Shown in pieces: positions 33,150 to 44,329 of a stretch of 64,000 nt of DNA. A model generated the notes under the pieces. The model worked only from the letters and a program-made list of their open reading frames with translations. It was not told the origin of the DNA and did not search any database. Each line of letters begins with the position of its first letter. Within the stretch, counting starts at the first letter, position 1. The DNA comes from Triatoma infestans (taxonomy: Eukaryota; Arthropoda; Insecta; Hemiptera; Reduviidae): NCBI GenBank assembly GCA_011037195.1, contig JAAEAF010006430.1:82307-146306 (forward strand), in the 5' to 3' direction. Both the position numbers and the translations under genes were made by a program.

Positions 33150-33730
33150 CGCCTAAATGTTTTTGAAACATCCGCTCACATATTGGAGCCAATTGTAATA
33201 GGCGTTCAGAGCCTAGGTTTCGTGTATAGTAACAAATTTAACTATGTTACCAAATGGTCAAAAATAACTTTAAAGTCAGTTTTTTATGCCGATATGACTT
33301 ACACACAATGCAAACAGTACTGCGGCGCTGCCAAAAAATCCAATCTAAACCGCATACCAATCTTACAATCAAAAATTCTTCGTCCAATAGCTAACTCCCT
33401 TCCATGTTTCACACCGTATTCTTCACACTGATCTCAAAGTTCCATTCGTAGCAGACTTTGCTAAATCCCTTTACATCAACTTCCATGAAAATCTCAGATC
33501 GCACTTGAACCCCTTTCGTACAAGGACTTTCTTCCCGACTACTTGGCGGACATCCAGCCCGGTGGCTCAAGGACCGATGGCCACGATATCACTTGAATAA
33601 TGTTGGCCATGACTGGGTGACTAATATTTACGTTAATCACGCCAATTTGTACCTAATCTTTATCAGTTGACTTGTGCATATTATGTTGTACGGTTGTATA
33701 TTTCAAATTAAAAAAAATTAAAATAAAAAA
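33150..33730 (+). pseudogene. 5'-truncated Jockey-like LINE
   Basis: Reads LQSKILRPIANSLPCFTPYS with upstream CGAAKKSNLN and downstream HTDLKVPFVADFAKSLY and FHENLRSHLNPF in neighbouring frames. This is the typical thumb-to-C-terminus of Jockey ORF2 (a WGxAxxSN-like block, then the HxNP box). It ends in an A-rich tail at about 33705-33730. It lies about 350 bp downstream of the SPO11 stop. Confidence 0.65.
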
Positions 33731-33739
33731 ACTTATTTC

Positions 33740-34405
33740 GTTGTATTGTTACGTTGGTGTTTAAGATTTAATTTTTTTGGTCTATTTAATGCATTAAACA
33801 TAAATTGGCCCCAGAAAGCATTATTCAATGCTATTTTCTGTTGAATTATTCAACAATAGAAGCAAGTTCAGATGGTACTGATTTGGAAATAGTAGTTGGT
33901 GATTTTGTTCAACGCAGTGTCCGTTAGGAAAGTATTTTTTGGTTGTCAAGCCTAATTCTAATTAAAGAAGAGACATTAAATAAAGCTCTGCTTCCTTGAA
34001 AATGCCATAAATCCTCGACGCATCAGCGAATTCAGTAGAGAGGTGATTCGGAGAGGCCAAGCCTTCAAGAGATGGGTAATAATAAATAGTGCGCCAATTC
34101 TCCTGACAGATCTCTTTATTTCACTGAACTGAAACCTATAAATTTTTAATAATTTACATCAGCAATATTCTGTCAGAATCCTAATAAAACAGGTTACTTA
34201 TGTAGAACAATTAATTAACATAAAGTTCTTTCTTTCACAACCCATTAAATAAAGTGTATAACTACAACAACAACAAAGGAAAAATCCACTCACTCCTGAT
34301 AACAAAGATTTGTATACAAAATTTAAATTTTCATTAATTTCGACCGTACGGCAGTCTGCACACAACTGAACTCTAATTTCCAAAAGATTACATTAAGTTG
34401 TTCTA
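33740..34405. other. AT-rich intergenic DNA downstream of SPO11
   Basis: No feature recognised. Confidence 0.45.
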
Positions 34406-34411
34406 GAAGGG

Positions 34412-34613
34412 AAGGGATTAGCTAAGTGGTAGCTATGGGAGGGCCCGGGTTCAGTCCAGTTTGCTGTCTTTAGATTTTCTCATCCTCGGAGCCTCTTAGA
34501 GTGTTGACTGTACCTAGATAACACTGCTCGGAGGCCGGCAGCGCACTGAGAAGGCTCGGGCGCCAATGACCATAGATGTTGACGCACCTTAAATTAAAAA
34601 AAAAAAAATTGTT
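34412..34613 (+). repeat. tRNA-derived SINE copy
   Basis: Degraded A box (GGGATTAGCTAAGTGGTAGC), B box CCGGGTTCAGTCC, shared body ending GCGCCAATGACCATAGATG, TTGACGCACCTTAAATT and an A12 tail. Confidence 0.8.
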
Positions 34614-34650
34614 TAGTTGCCATACGATCTAATTTCTCCAATGTCGTTGG

Positions 34651-34656
34651 CTAATA

Positions 34657-34693
<37 letters not shown>

Positions 34694-34745
34694 TAGTAAT
34701 GTGAATCTTTAATTAATATATTTATTTATTTATTTATTTGCGCTG
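34651..34745 (+). repeat. AAT and TTTA microsatellites
   Basis: AAT repeats at 34651-34692 and TTTA repeats at about 34723-34742. A shorter ATT run is at 45276-45300 and TAGA repeats at 20930-20945. Confidence 0.9.
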
Positions 34746-35040
34746 AAGAGTGTCTTCAAGGCAAATAATTAATATATTAATAAAATAAGGAAAATTATTC
34801 AGCTGCGTTCCGCATTTGACCTCGACCCAATAAATTTTCAAGTGCATACATCAACACATTTCCTTTATTTTAGTATCAACAATAAAGGAAATGTACTTAT
34901 TCTTTTTTGTTATGTTATTTATCTAACCAGGATATTTTTCATTTATCTAATTCTGTTTATTCCTTTTATTTAGATTAACTTAATAATAGAAATAATATTA
35001 TCAAATTTGAAACAAAACAAAAAAATGAAATTGAAATGAT

Positions 35041-35044
<4 letters not shown>

Positions 35045-35093
<49 letters not shown>
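35045..35093 (+). repeat. CA microsatellite
   Basis: About 24 dinucleotides with one G. Smaller dinucleotide runs occur at 8305, 9286, 11363 (TA), 11529, 16203, 42869-42912 (TA then TG), 50561 and 56274. Confidence 0.95.
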
Positions 35094-35249
35094 TAATATA
35101 TATAATATACTGGAATTATCATGAACATTTAAAGCTGCAAATGTTACAGTTCTTATGAAATGTCATGCATTTTGTACTTTTTACTACACAATTAGTCGCT
35201 TATAGCAAGACAAAAAAGTATAGATTGTAGGTATCTTGGCAGCATCTGT

Positions 35250-35710
35250 TATTAATCCCAACAAATCTGAACAGTTAGTTTAGAGATCATCCCAACGACA
35301 TAGGTCCCTCACGACCCACCAAAAAAACAAGTGTGTGCTCAGTTCTTTATGTGCAGTTAACACTCCCAAGTTTAAAAAAAAATCGTTGAAACCCCGAAAA
35401 TTAAAGAAATCTATTAGGTAAAGTCGTATATACCGTTAACCGATTTTCTACAGATTTGGTTATTTATATGTGTCGTACATTATACTGAAAGCATTTAGAG
35501 ATAAACTTGATTTCGCTCCTTCCAGCGCCGCGCCGTTACAAATGGAAAAATGTTGCATATAAAGATGGTTGGTCTTTATTAGATTAGTGGTTGGTATTTA
35601 TTAGATTTTTCTTTAAAAAAAAACAGCTCGCACTTTCAATTGACATATTTTCCATTTCCCTTTTTGTACAGGAAAACTCAATTTAAAAATTTTTGTCCAG
35701 TTCGTAATAT
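35250..35710 (+). repeat. Diverged CTTCCGGT repeat copy
   Basis: CCCACCAAAAAAACAAGTG, AAAAAAAATCGTTGAAACCC, TATACCGTTAACCGATTTTC and GGAAAACTCAATTTAAAAAT. Confidence 0.5.
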
Positions 35711-35790
35711 ATAAACAACTGTTGCCGACCATGGCTTCCCGCATTGTGAGGCCAATACCAGTGGTTACACCACTGTTGAGAATGCTTATC
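35700..35790 (-). repeat. Possible SINE-like block
   Basis: On the - strand GTGGTGTAACCACTGGTATT, GGCCTCACAATGCGGGAAGCC resembles an A-box region and anticodon-like arm. No B box is found. Confidence 0.2.
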
Positions 35791-35913
35791 TTAGTAATTC
35801 CATCTTGATAATTAAAATTTATTTTAAAATTAAATGTATTTTTACAATACTGGCTAATCGAAATACACATAAATTAACTAACAAATTATGCTTCTTATCT
35901 TGCTACAGCGGGC

Positions 35914-36006
35914 CTGATGCTTATCTCCGCACATCAGATAACAGTATACATCCTCTCTGTGTACTTGACCTGGATATAGTGCTGTTTGCTTTCATTATGC
36001 AATAAA
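35914..36006 (+). other. Possible terminal exon with poly(A) signal
   Basis: After the acceptor CTTGCTACAG the frame GPDAYLRTSDNSIHPLCVLD is open to a TAA that overlaps an AATAAA hexamer at about 36001. The tract is short and unrecognised and may be chance or part of a degraded repeat. Confidence 0.2.
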
Positions 36007-36169
36007 AAATTATATTCATTTGGGTGTGGAACCTGCATATTTGGTTAACCAACTGTTGGAAAAAGCAGTAATTGTTCTTTATAATATTTCGTTTGACCTA
36101 GCCAAGTTTTTCGAAGCGCTATTTATATTATAATTATTCTACAAGGGGAATGATTAACCGTTACGCTAT

Positions 36170-36870
36170 CTGGTAAGAACATTCACACCACCTTCTCTTA
36201 CTCCAATTTAATCAAGAAATATTCTTTGAATTTGCATCGTTACAATGTGTAGTTGGGTTGGCCATAAAAATGGTGGCAGAGATTTTGGTTATATAACTGA
36301 GTGGAGCGCTCTATATCACAACTAGAGAAGCTTGAGCAAATATAATTTTGAACTAACTGTCACGCCTCCAATCTAATCCCCTAAATCCCCCTAAAATAAT
36401 AATAATTCCCCCTAAAATAATTTTTTTCAGAAAAATGTATAAATACAAGTGATACTTTTCGATCTATACAGCCAAAGTTCCACGTTTAAATGACCATTCA
36501 AAGTTTAAAGAAAATAGTAACGGCTATCAAGGAAATTCTGTAAAATTGCATTTTCGGTTAACTGATTTTCTTCAAATTTGGAATTCTAGCAATGCTTAAT
36601 ACTATACACATGGTAGAACCATATATTATACTGAAGTGGTACTTTCGAGGAAAGCTTAACGCTACTGTACCCCCAGAATCCCCACAAAAAATTAATTTTT
36701 TCGGGTAATGTTTGAAATAAATATAATAGGTATTTATGTGTGTAGATAGTGTGTAGATAGTATGCCAAGTTTAAAGAAAATTATTGGAGCTGTTTCCGAG
36801 AAAATCACGTAAATAGAAAACAAAATCGATGAAGTCCCGAAACTCTCGGGACTTCTGGCCTGAAACCATG
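36170..36870 (+). repeat. CTTCCGGT repeat copy upstream of the I-type LINE
   Basis: ACATTCACACCACCTTCTCTTACTCC end, the CATTTTCGGTTAACTGATT sub-unit, and TTTAAAGAAAATTATTGGAG CTGTTTCC. It ends near the GGACTTCTGG hairpin at 36840-36860. Confidence 0.6.
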
Positions 36871-37225
36871 TGAGATACGGTGATAATGCCTAATGAGTAT
36901 CAACTGTGTGTAGCTCTTGTAGTGTGCGCATCAAAGTTCGCTTACTCGCTAGTTATAAGCAGACTTATTCTGTTTTTGCTTCACCTTTGTTTTCGTTTTT
37001 TTCTTTTCTCATTTTCTATTAAATTTATAATTTATTTTATTTTACAAAGAGGTGATCATTTTTTTATTTATTTATTTTCTTTTTTTTCCTTTTGTTTGAG
37101 GAAATAATAATCAGACTTTTTATTTTCTTTTTCTCTTTCTTTCTAATTTTTACTAATTTTCTGTAAATTTCCCTGTGTATAGTATAAATAAATTTTTATT
37201 ATTGAGTGTTAATTAATTTATTAAA

Positions 37226-38612
37226 ATGAATGATATCTGTAGAGGACAAGTAGGAGTCCCACCAGATATAGAAATAATGAATCGTCAAGTAAGTAATGTA
37301 GAAAGTAATAAGAATAATGAAATTGCAGGAAATTGGAGGAATAATAATGTTAAAGAAATTAATAATTTCAAACAGTATGTATCTAGGAATACAGAACAAG
37401 TGATCTGGGTCCGTTTTATGTTTTAATTGAGAGTGTGGATAAAGAAAAAAAGGGTATATCAAGGGTTCACCCTATGTCTATTGGGAAACTATTGCATATT
37501 AATCATCCGGAAATTGCAACAATATAATTGGGTATTGGGTAAACAAAAAACTGGGCATTAATAGACTGAGAATAGAATTTAATAATGGTATATGAGCGGA
37601 CAAATTAATGGGAAGTATTTTACTGAAAGAAAAGGGTTTTCATGCATACATTCCCAGGTATTTATTACAAAGGAGAGGGGTAATAAGCGGAGTAGATACC
37701 GAAATAGCAGAGATTAAAGAGGTTATAAGGGTCCTCCTGGGGTAAATTATTAACTAACTGATATAAGGAGATTGAAAAGAAGAATTGTTGATAATGAAAC
37801 AAAAGAAGCTAAATTGGTGCCCACTCAGTCGGTTTTGATTACTGTTAGAGGCCAACAGTTGCCACAATATGTTTACATTCACTTCGTTCGATGTGAAGTA
37901 CATAACTACATACAAAATGTAGTACAATGTAAAAAATGTTTGAGGTTTGGCCACTTCCAGGATCAATGCAAAGGTTTTGTAAGGTGTGTAAAGTGCGATA
38001 ACAGACGTGACACGAAAGAATGCGATAGTACAGAATCCAAATGTATTAACTGTAATGGAGTTAATCATTTGGCTTCAGATCAAAAACTATGACCTCGCTA
38101 TAAAAAAAAAAAAAAGTTAATAAATCAAATTATGTCTGAGAGCAACATTTCATATTTAGATGCCAAACAGTTTTTTGATAGTGGCAATTCGTTCGCTGCC
38201 ATCGCAGGGAAAGATGCGCCAAATATAGACGATTTAAAAGACTTTCCTATATTTAATAAAAATTCAGTACATAACAGTAAACTGTTTGCCTCTACTATCT
38301 CATATAAAAGAGGAACAAAAAGGTGCAGATTATTGTCGCCAAATTATGATAAAAAGGAAATAACTGAATTATTAATTGGACGAGAAGAAAAATATTCCCG
38401 GCGGCCTAATTCCACTTAACCCTTTTCGTCCGAATGAGGCGAATAAATTGAGAGATACTCTTGAAAATAATAATAATAATAATAATAAAGTTTTTGAAGC
38501 GGTGTACTCTATTATAAAGAGTGTTAAATCGAACGAATTAAATGAAATTACTGATGAGAAACTGAAAAATATTATAAAAGAAAGAGTAATAAATTTAAAT
38601 GAGGCTATGTAG
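37226..38612 (+). pseudogene. gag-like ORF1 of an I-type LINE (broken)
   Basis: Nucleic-acid-binding ORF1 of the element at 37-42 kb. Starts MNDICRGQVGVPPDIE, then after frameshifts RGVISGVDTEIAEIKEVI, KLVPTQSVLITVRGQQLPQY and the three-knuckle region VQCKKCLRFGHFQDQC / RCVKCDNRRDTKEC / SKCINCNGVNHLASD (37915-38092). The first knuckle is a clean CCHC and the others are CCHC-like. At least three frame breaks; an A14 run lies at 38102. The downstream part (38132-38612) is low-complexity and Asn-rich. Confidence 0.75.
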
Positions 38613-39041
38613 AGATACAGGTTTAATAAAAAACTCGTATCTAGGTTTGTATAAAGATTTTATTAATATTTTGGACGTTTATATGTATATAGCTGTTTTA
38701 TTTAACCGTACATATTGTACACATATATGAGTGAGAGTTGCGTGAATGAGTGTATAAATTTCGATATATTACGTATGTACAAAAGTTTGTCTGTGAGTGA
38801 ATTTGTGAGAATGTACATAGATTGTAAATATGTTATATATTTTTGTATAGTGTAACAGTATTTGTGTATATATATATGTATATGTATATGGTTGTAGATA
38901 TGTATATGTGGCATGTATAGTATATGTACATATGTATATTTTTGGATTACATAGTTATTTATACCTTATAAAAATATGAAATCACGGCCACTGAAAATGT
39001 TATAGTGGAATGCCAGATCGGCAATAGCCAACAAGCAAAAT

Positions 39042-39767
39042 TTGGAAGCTTGTTTAATAAATGAAAAAATTGATATCGCTATACTGAGCGAGACTTGGTT
39101 CAAACCAAACGTTAATGTTAAGTTTAAAGGCTGTAATATCATCAGAATGGATCGGAAAGATGGAAAATCGGGTACAGCTATTTTAATTAAAAATGAAATT
39201 AAAAATTTATATAAGATAAAGAAATTAATGATAGTAGGAATAGAGGTCAACCTGTACAATAATTTTAAATTTTCTATTATTTCTATATATAATTCTCCCA
39301 CGAATATTATAAGTTTCAAAGAATGGGACAAATTGATAAAAAGTACTAGCGGGCAAATAATGGCAGGGGACTTCAATGTTCATAACCAAGTGTTTGGTTC
39401 AAGTTATACTAATTCCAAAGGTCGCCAATTATTAGACGCTATACAAGATAACAATCTTGTATATTTGAATGATGGTTCTCCTGCTATTATTAATAACATT
39501 AGACAAAAAAATAAATTAGCTGTTGACCTTACTTTTTGTTCACCAAATTTAGCTTCCAAATTTAAATGGAGTATTTATGAAGATAACTTGGGCTCAGATC
39601 ACTATCCTATTATTATTGAATCTAATTCAGTTTTAATAGAAAATATAAAAATGCGACCATATTGTAAATGGGACACGAAAAAAGCTGACTGTAATGTATA
39701 TAGAAATAGTTTTAACGAAGCACAAGATATTTCCTTAAATTATGAAGAATGTATAGGTGGTAGATGA
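39042..39767 (+). CDS. LINE ORF2 endonuclease (APE) domain
   Basis: 241 codons open. AP-endonuclease-like domain of the I-type element: ILSETWFKPN (catalytic Glu), GTAILIKNEI, ISIYNSPTN, IMAGDFNVHNQVFGS (catalytic Asp/Asn), LTFCSPNLASKF and GSDHYPIIIESN (terminal SDH). All core residues are present. It nicks target DNA for reverse transcription. The ORF stops at 39767, before the RT, so ORF2 is split. A short linker (39757-40090) is in other frames. Confidence 0.85.
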   Translation: MEACLINEKIDIAILSETWFKPNVNVKFKGCNIIRMDRKDGKSGTAILIKNEIKNLYKIKKLMIVGIEVNLYNNFKFSIISIYNSPTNIISFKEWDKLIKSTSGQIMAGDFNVHNQVFGSSYTNSKGRQLLDAIQDNNLVYLNDGSPAIINNIRQKNKLAVDLTFCSPNLASKFKWSIYEDNLGSDHYPIIIESNSVLIENIKMRPYCKWDTKKADCNVYRNSFNEAQDISLNYEECIGGR

Positions 39768-40091
39768 GGCTTGTCAAAAAGCTATACCTAAGAGAAAAGA
39801 ATTTAGTTTTAAATATGTTAAATGTTGGCGGTGGAAGAATGCGCCACTAGCGATAAAAAGAGAGAAGACGCTCTCAAGAAATATATACAGCACCCAAACA
39901 CAAATAATTTTATTGAATTTAAAATACAAACGGCTTTGTCCAAAAAATATTAAATAAAGTAAAAAAGAATCGTGGCAGGAATTGCAAAAGTTTAAATAAA
40001 TGTATTCCTTTAAAAAATATATGGAACAAAATAAAATCTTTAAATAATCAATTAATACATAACAATTTGCTAGAAAAGGGCGATTGGGTTT

Positions 40092-41441
40092 ATGAAACAC
40101 AAACTGGCCCCTTCTTATGTCGAAAATAAAATCGAATTAAATTTCGATATTAATGAAGATAAACACTTTTTGTTAGAGCCTTTCGAATTTAAAGAATTTT
40201 CCTCGGTAATAAAATCTCGAGCCAATAGTCAGATCCAATATAATCATATTTCTAATCTACCTCATTCCTATAAAATAAAATTAGTAGCTATGTTTAACGA
40301 GATGTGGAAGACGGGTGAATTCCCTTCAGAATGGAAAAATAACGTTGTCTGCCCTATTTTAAAATATAAGAAACCTAAAGAAAATTATCAGTCATATAGA
40401 CCTATTTCTCTGTCTTCATGTTTATTAAAAACACTAGAAAGATTAATAAAAAACAGATTGGAATGGTGGTTGGAAACTAACAATAAATTCCTCATAACAC
40501 AATATGGTTTTAGGAAACGGAAGTCAGTGTATGATTGTCAAATCCAGCTAATTACAGATATTTTTCAGGCCTTTACATCAAGTAAAGTACTTCTAGCTTT
40601 ATTTTTAGATTTCATCTCTGCTTATGATTCGGTGCAAATGCTGATCCTAGCAGCTAAATTGAAAAAGGTGGGGTTACCTGTAAAATTTATAAGTAATACA
40701 ATTAAACTAATATCTGATAGAAATATATACGTCAAAATAAATGACATTTTAGAAGGCCCTCGAATCGCTAACCTAGGTCTTCCACAGGGAAGTATCCTTT
40801 CTCCCATACTGTACTCGCATTATACTGCAGAATTAGAAACACTGTTCTCCAAAGACATCAAAATACTGCAATACGCAGACGATGTCTGTATCTATGTTAT
40901 GAGATCATCCTTTCATGAATGTAAAGATTTGATGGAGGAAGTATTAACGAAACTTGAAATCTGGATATGTAAAAATGGCTTAGATATTTCTGAGAAAAAG
41001 TCGGTCATTTGCCCTTTCATTAAAAAAAGAAGGCTGCCTACGTTGGGCACAATTACATTGGCAGGGCGTTCCTATCCATGTGAAAAGTCTGCCAAGTTTA
41101 TTATAAAACAATTAGCATTTTTGGACACTTTAGATAATTTATGGCCTGATGTTTATCCAATATTTACAGATGGTTCCAAAATGAATGGGAAAGTAGGTTG
41201 TGCATTCTATGATCCCCAGAAAAATGTTTGCAAAATCGCTAGCTTTCCTGAATTTACTTCTATTTATACTGCTGAGATGACTGCTATATTGTTAGCCCAT
41301 AAGCATATTATGGGCATGCAGAAAGAAGGCTCTTATGCTATAATAAGTGATAGTCAGAGCTCCCTATTAAAAATAGCCAATCCAAAAATACCGCAAGAAA
41401 ATAATTTTATACTCAATGAAATCCTTACACTAATATGTTGA
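40092..41441 (+). CDS. LINE ORF2 reverse transcriptase fused in frame to RNase H by internal deletion
   Basis: 449 codons. RT fingers SYRPISLSSCLLKTLERLIK; QYGFRKRKSVYDCQ; palm ALFLDFISAYDSVQM (D); LPQGSILSPILYSHY; catalytic LQYADDVCIYV; EKKSVICPF. At about residue 330, after LAGRSYPCEKSAKF, the thumb/connection is missing. The frame passes straight into RNase H: IFTDGSKMNGKVGCAF (D), YTAEMTAILLAHKH (E), AIISDSQSSLLK (D). RNase H follows the RT within the I, R1, LOA and Jockey groups; three gag knuckles favour I. The element is likely inactive. Confidence 0.85.
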   Translation: MKHKLAPSYVENKIELNFDINEDKHFLLEPFEFKEFSSVIKSRANSQIQYNHISNLPHSYKIKLVAMFNEMWKTGEFPSEWKNNVVCPILKYKKPKENYQSYRPISLSSCLLKTLERLIKNRLEWWLETNNKFLITQYGFRKRKSVYDCQIQLITDIFQAFTSSKVLLALFLDFISAYDSVQMLILAAKLKKVGLPVKFISNTIKLISDRNIYVKINDILEGPRIANLGLPQGSILSPILYSHYTAELETLFSKDIKILQYADDVCIYVMRSSFHECKDLMEEVLTKLEIWICKNGLDISEKKSVICPFIKKRRLPTLGTITLAGRSYPCEKSAKFIIKQLAFLDTLDNLWPDVYPIFTDGSKMNGKVGCAFYDPQKNVCKIASFPEFTSIYTAEMTAILLAHKHIMGMQKEGSYAIISDSQSSLLKIANPKIPQENNFILNEILTLIC

Positions 41442-41473
41442 TTAAAGGAGAATGGTATTAGGGTAAACTTTGG

Positions 41474-42015
41474 ATGGGTAAGGGACATAGTAGACTTCAT
41501 GACAACGATATCGTGGACTCAATGGCGAAGGAGGCCGCTGTGAATCGGGTAAGAATGGATTATATACCTTTGCCCTATTCGGATTTAATAGGAACTTTAG
41601 CCAAGTTAGTTTTACAAAAGTGGCAAGAAAAATATATAAATGGCGATACAGGCTGCTTTTATTAATCGATGAACCAAAAGTAAAGAAAAGAACATGGTTT
41701 AGGAGCTTAAGTGTGGGTAAAGATGTGGTGACGACAATAAGCAGACTGAGAGCAAACCATGCAGTTTGTAGATTCTATATGAACAGAGTGGGGTTATGTC
41801 CTCCACTTTGCGAACAATGTCAAGAAAATGAGGATTTCTGGCACATTGTCATGACATGTAGCAAGTATTTACAAGAGAGAAATAAATTTTTCAACAACAT
41901 ATCAAAATATTTGGATTCACCATTTAGATATGAATGCATTATATTTTCAGAAAATTTAAATGTTTTGCAAGAGCTTGTAGTATATGGCTTGGCAGTATAT
42001 GAATATAACAGTTAA
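41474..42015 (+). pseudogene. LINE ORF2 C-terminus (RNase H end and zinc motif)
   Basis: GHSRLHDNDIVDSMAKEAAV is the last RNase H helix with its aspartate. In a shifted frame VTTISRLRANHAVCRFYMNR is followed by CPPLCEQCQENEDFWHIVMT, the C-terminal CCHC of I-type elements. ORF ends TAA at 42013-42015. The 3' UTR probably runs to about 42200. Confidence 0.75.
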
Positions 42016-42204
42016 CTTATTGATGATATCGAATTTAGTGCGTTGGAGATCTAGCTGCAGTGGTGTATATTTCATTCGTATCGAGTTCCTTTCAGCGTAT
42101 TTATTCATGTCGATGTGAAGGGTATTTGTGTGCGTATATATATTGTAACATGATTGGTATGGGGGTGGGGGTAAATTAAACAAGTTAATTAATAAAGTAA
42201 AGTA

Positions 42205-42865
42205 ATGCCTATTTTTTCAGGCGGGCTTAACGTCCAACTACCAAATTAGGTAGTTAATTAATAATTAATTATTATAATTCATAATTGAAATCTTCTCTAA
42301 AGGAATTTCGTGAGGTCTGTGTTTATACAGAAGTTGGAGAGGATGAAAAAATAATATAAATTCAAAATATATAATTAAAATAAACAGCATATGTCAAAAA
42401 TTAATAAATACAATATTGAGATACAACAACGTAAGTGTCTTCTCATTTAGGAGAAACTGTTTTTTATAAAACTTAAATATTTTACATATTTACTGATTTG
42501 AAGAAGGTTGGGTTTCTTGGGACATTTCCACCACTCATTACTGTAACATGGCTTTTTCTTATACACAGATTCTACTCCTTTTACGGTATAAATTTTGAAC
42601 TGAACCCTTCCCTAATGGGGTCCACCTTATATATTGTACCTCCACTCCGGGGAAAGTGAGAAGAGGGAAATTCCCTTTTATTGTACTAAAGGTATTCTAC
42701 CTTCCTAACAGTTCATTATTGTTTTCATCCAACCTTCAAAAAACCCAGTCTTGAGATTGCTCTAAATAATAAATCAAATTAAATATATTTCTACGTATAT
42801 TTTACTAATCATTACAAAATCATAATTTATATTTTCTATCATTTCTCCCCAAGATCTGCACATTA
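42205..42865. other. AT-rich DNA 3' of the I-type LINE
   Basis: Direct repeats of TTAATTAATAA and a GC-richer tract at 42600-42680; no product recognised. The LINE 3' end is not fixed. Confidence 0.4.
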
Positions 42866-42994
42866 CAATATATATATATATATATGTGAGTGTGTGTGTG
42901 TGTGTGTGTGTGTAACTCGAGTGTTTGTGACGAAATTTCAGAGTATATATATAATGTTTATAGTATTTATCAAGTTTTTATTTTATGATAGGTA

Positions 42995-43420
42995 TGTCTG
43001 TATTTATTAGTATGGAAGTATTTATTAGAGTGAATGTTTAGGATCCGTATAAATTAGATCTAGAATGAATGATTGTATGAATGAGTGTGGGGGGGGGGGT
43101 CAATACCGGCCAGGAATGGCAACTTTTGGTCGGGTAGGAAGTCTTCCTGCACTGTTTTAATTTTGGGAGCTACCTTCTCTTGGAGGGGAGGGTCTGAACC
43201 GGGATTGGTTACCCCCGCATCTGTGCGAATGGGAGAATGATTGTTGTGTAAATAATTTTAACTTAGTTTTAAGAAAAAGGGGTGCGAGGAATATCAAGTA
43301 CTCCACCCAATTTTATTTTAGGTGTGAAATGATTGTTGTTAGAATGAATGTATTTATTGGAATGCGAGTATTTATTGGTATGTAAGCTTGTATGAATTAT
43401 TTATTGGTATGCATCGGTAA
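42995..43420 (+). repeat. Diverged paralogue of the 31-kb hairpin/minisatellite unit
   Basis: Scattered copies of GTATTTATTAGNGTGAATG and GAATGTATTTATTGG (43000-43045, 43345-43410) flank the fifth hairpin. A G12 run and the GC-rich tract 43098-43225, with a GGAAGTCTTCC hairpin, lie between. Confidence 0.6.
43280..43308 (+). other. Fifth GAATAT-loop hairpin, in a paralogous region
   Basis: GGGTG(C)GAG / CTCCACCC with a single bulged C around GAATATCAAGTA (43289-43300), the same loop as hairpin 1. The surrounding DNA has the same GAATGTATTTATTGG-type repeats as 31.15-31.37 kb. Confidence 0.75.
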
Positions 43421-43599
43421 TCTAGTTGTAAGTAGAAAAGGTGAAATGTAGGAAATATGTAGGATATGAAGATATTATGATGGGACTGAAGCTGGATGGT
43501 CTGACCGTTTTGACTGTGTTGGACAGTAATCAATTTCGCCCAAAATATAGATAAAGGAGATTTATGTATATACTATGCATGGCAGAAATAGCTTAGAAG

Positions 43600-44320
43600 C
43601 TGATGCAAAAAAAGTATCCTGCGATTTTTTTTTTTCGTGATTTTGGCTCACACACACAAACAGACGCACACATCCACAATATATATATACATATATACAT
43701 AAAGATCAATTTGCAAAGAAATATTTTTTCCGTACTCACGGTACCTTAAAATTAGTATTCCTGGTGAAAAGTCAGTTTCGGGACACAATCGCAACACTTC
43801 CTCTTGCTAGGAGTAAGTGAGAAAGATATCTGGTGGGTAACACTCAGGCGATTGTTCTCTTACGCACACTTGTAACCCACTTATTTTCTTCAAAATTGGA
43901 ATTTGGAATAAATTGCTGTGTATCATAGCAACCATTTTCTTGCAGTTTATTATACCAACCATTCATATAAAGAACTGCTTCCCCGGGAAAATTCATTTAA
44001 GGGGCTTTTGGAGGAGGGGTGGAGTTACATTTTCCTCGAAAGTGCAATTTCAGTTTACCATATAATTTTATCATCTAAGTAATATCGATGAGAATTAAAT
44101 GTTTTTCCGAAATACCGAGTCTGAAGACAATTGGTTGACCAGAAGTGCGTTTTTATTGAAAAGTTTTTTCAGTTTTCTGCGATTTCCACCATAAAAGCAC
44201 CGACTGATTTCATCAAATTTGGTGCACTAAGGAACACTGAGGTCTGTCACTTTTGTTTGCATCTTTTTCTCTGAAAGTTCATTTAAAGAAGTTTGCAGGA
44301 GGGAGAAGGTTTTACTTATC
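43600..44320 (-). repeat. CTTCCGGT repeat copy, reverse
   Basis: CACTTCCTCTTGCTAGGAGT AAGTGAGAAAG is the 3' end at about 43800. GGTTGACCAGAAGTGCGTTT and ATAAAAGCACCGACTGATTT are reverse sub-units. Confidence 0.65.
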
Positions 44321-44329
44321 TGGAAAAAA

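Noticed and set aside
35914..36003. Second SPO11-like fragment (SGPDAYLRTS)
   Set aside because: The likeness to DADPYG is superficial; none of the surrounding Toprim motifs is present.
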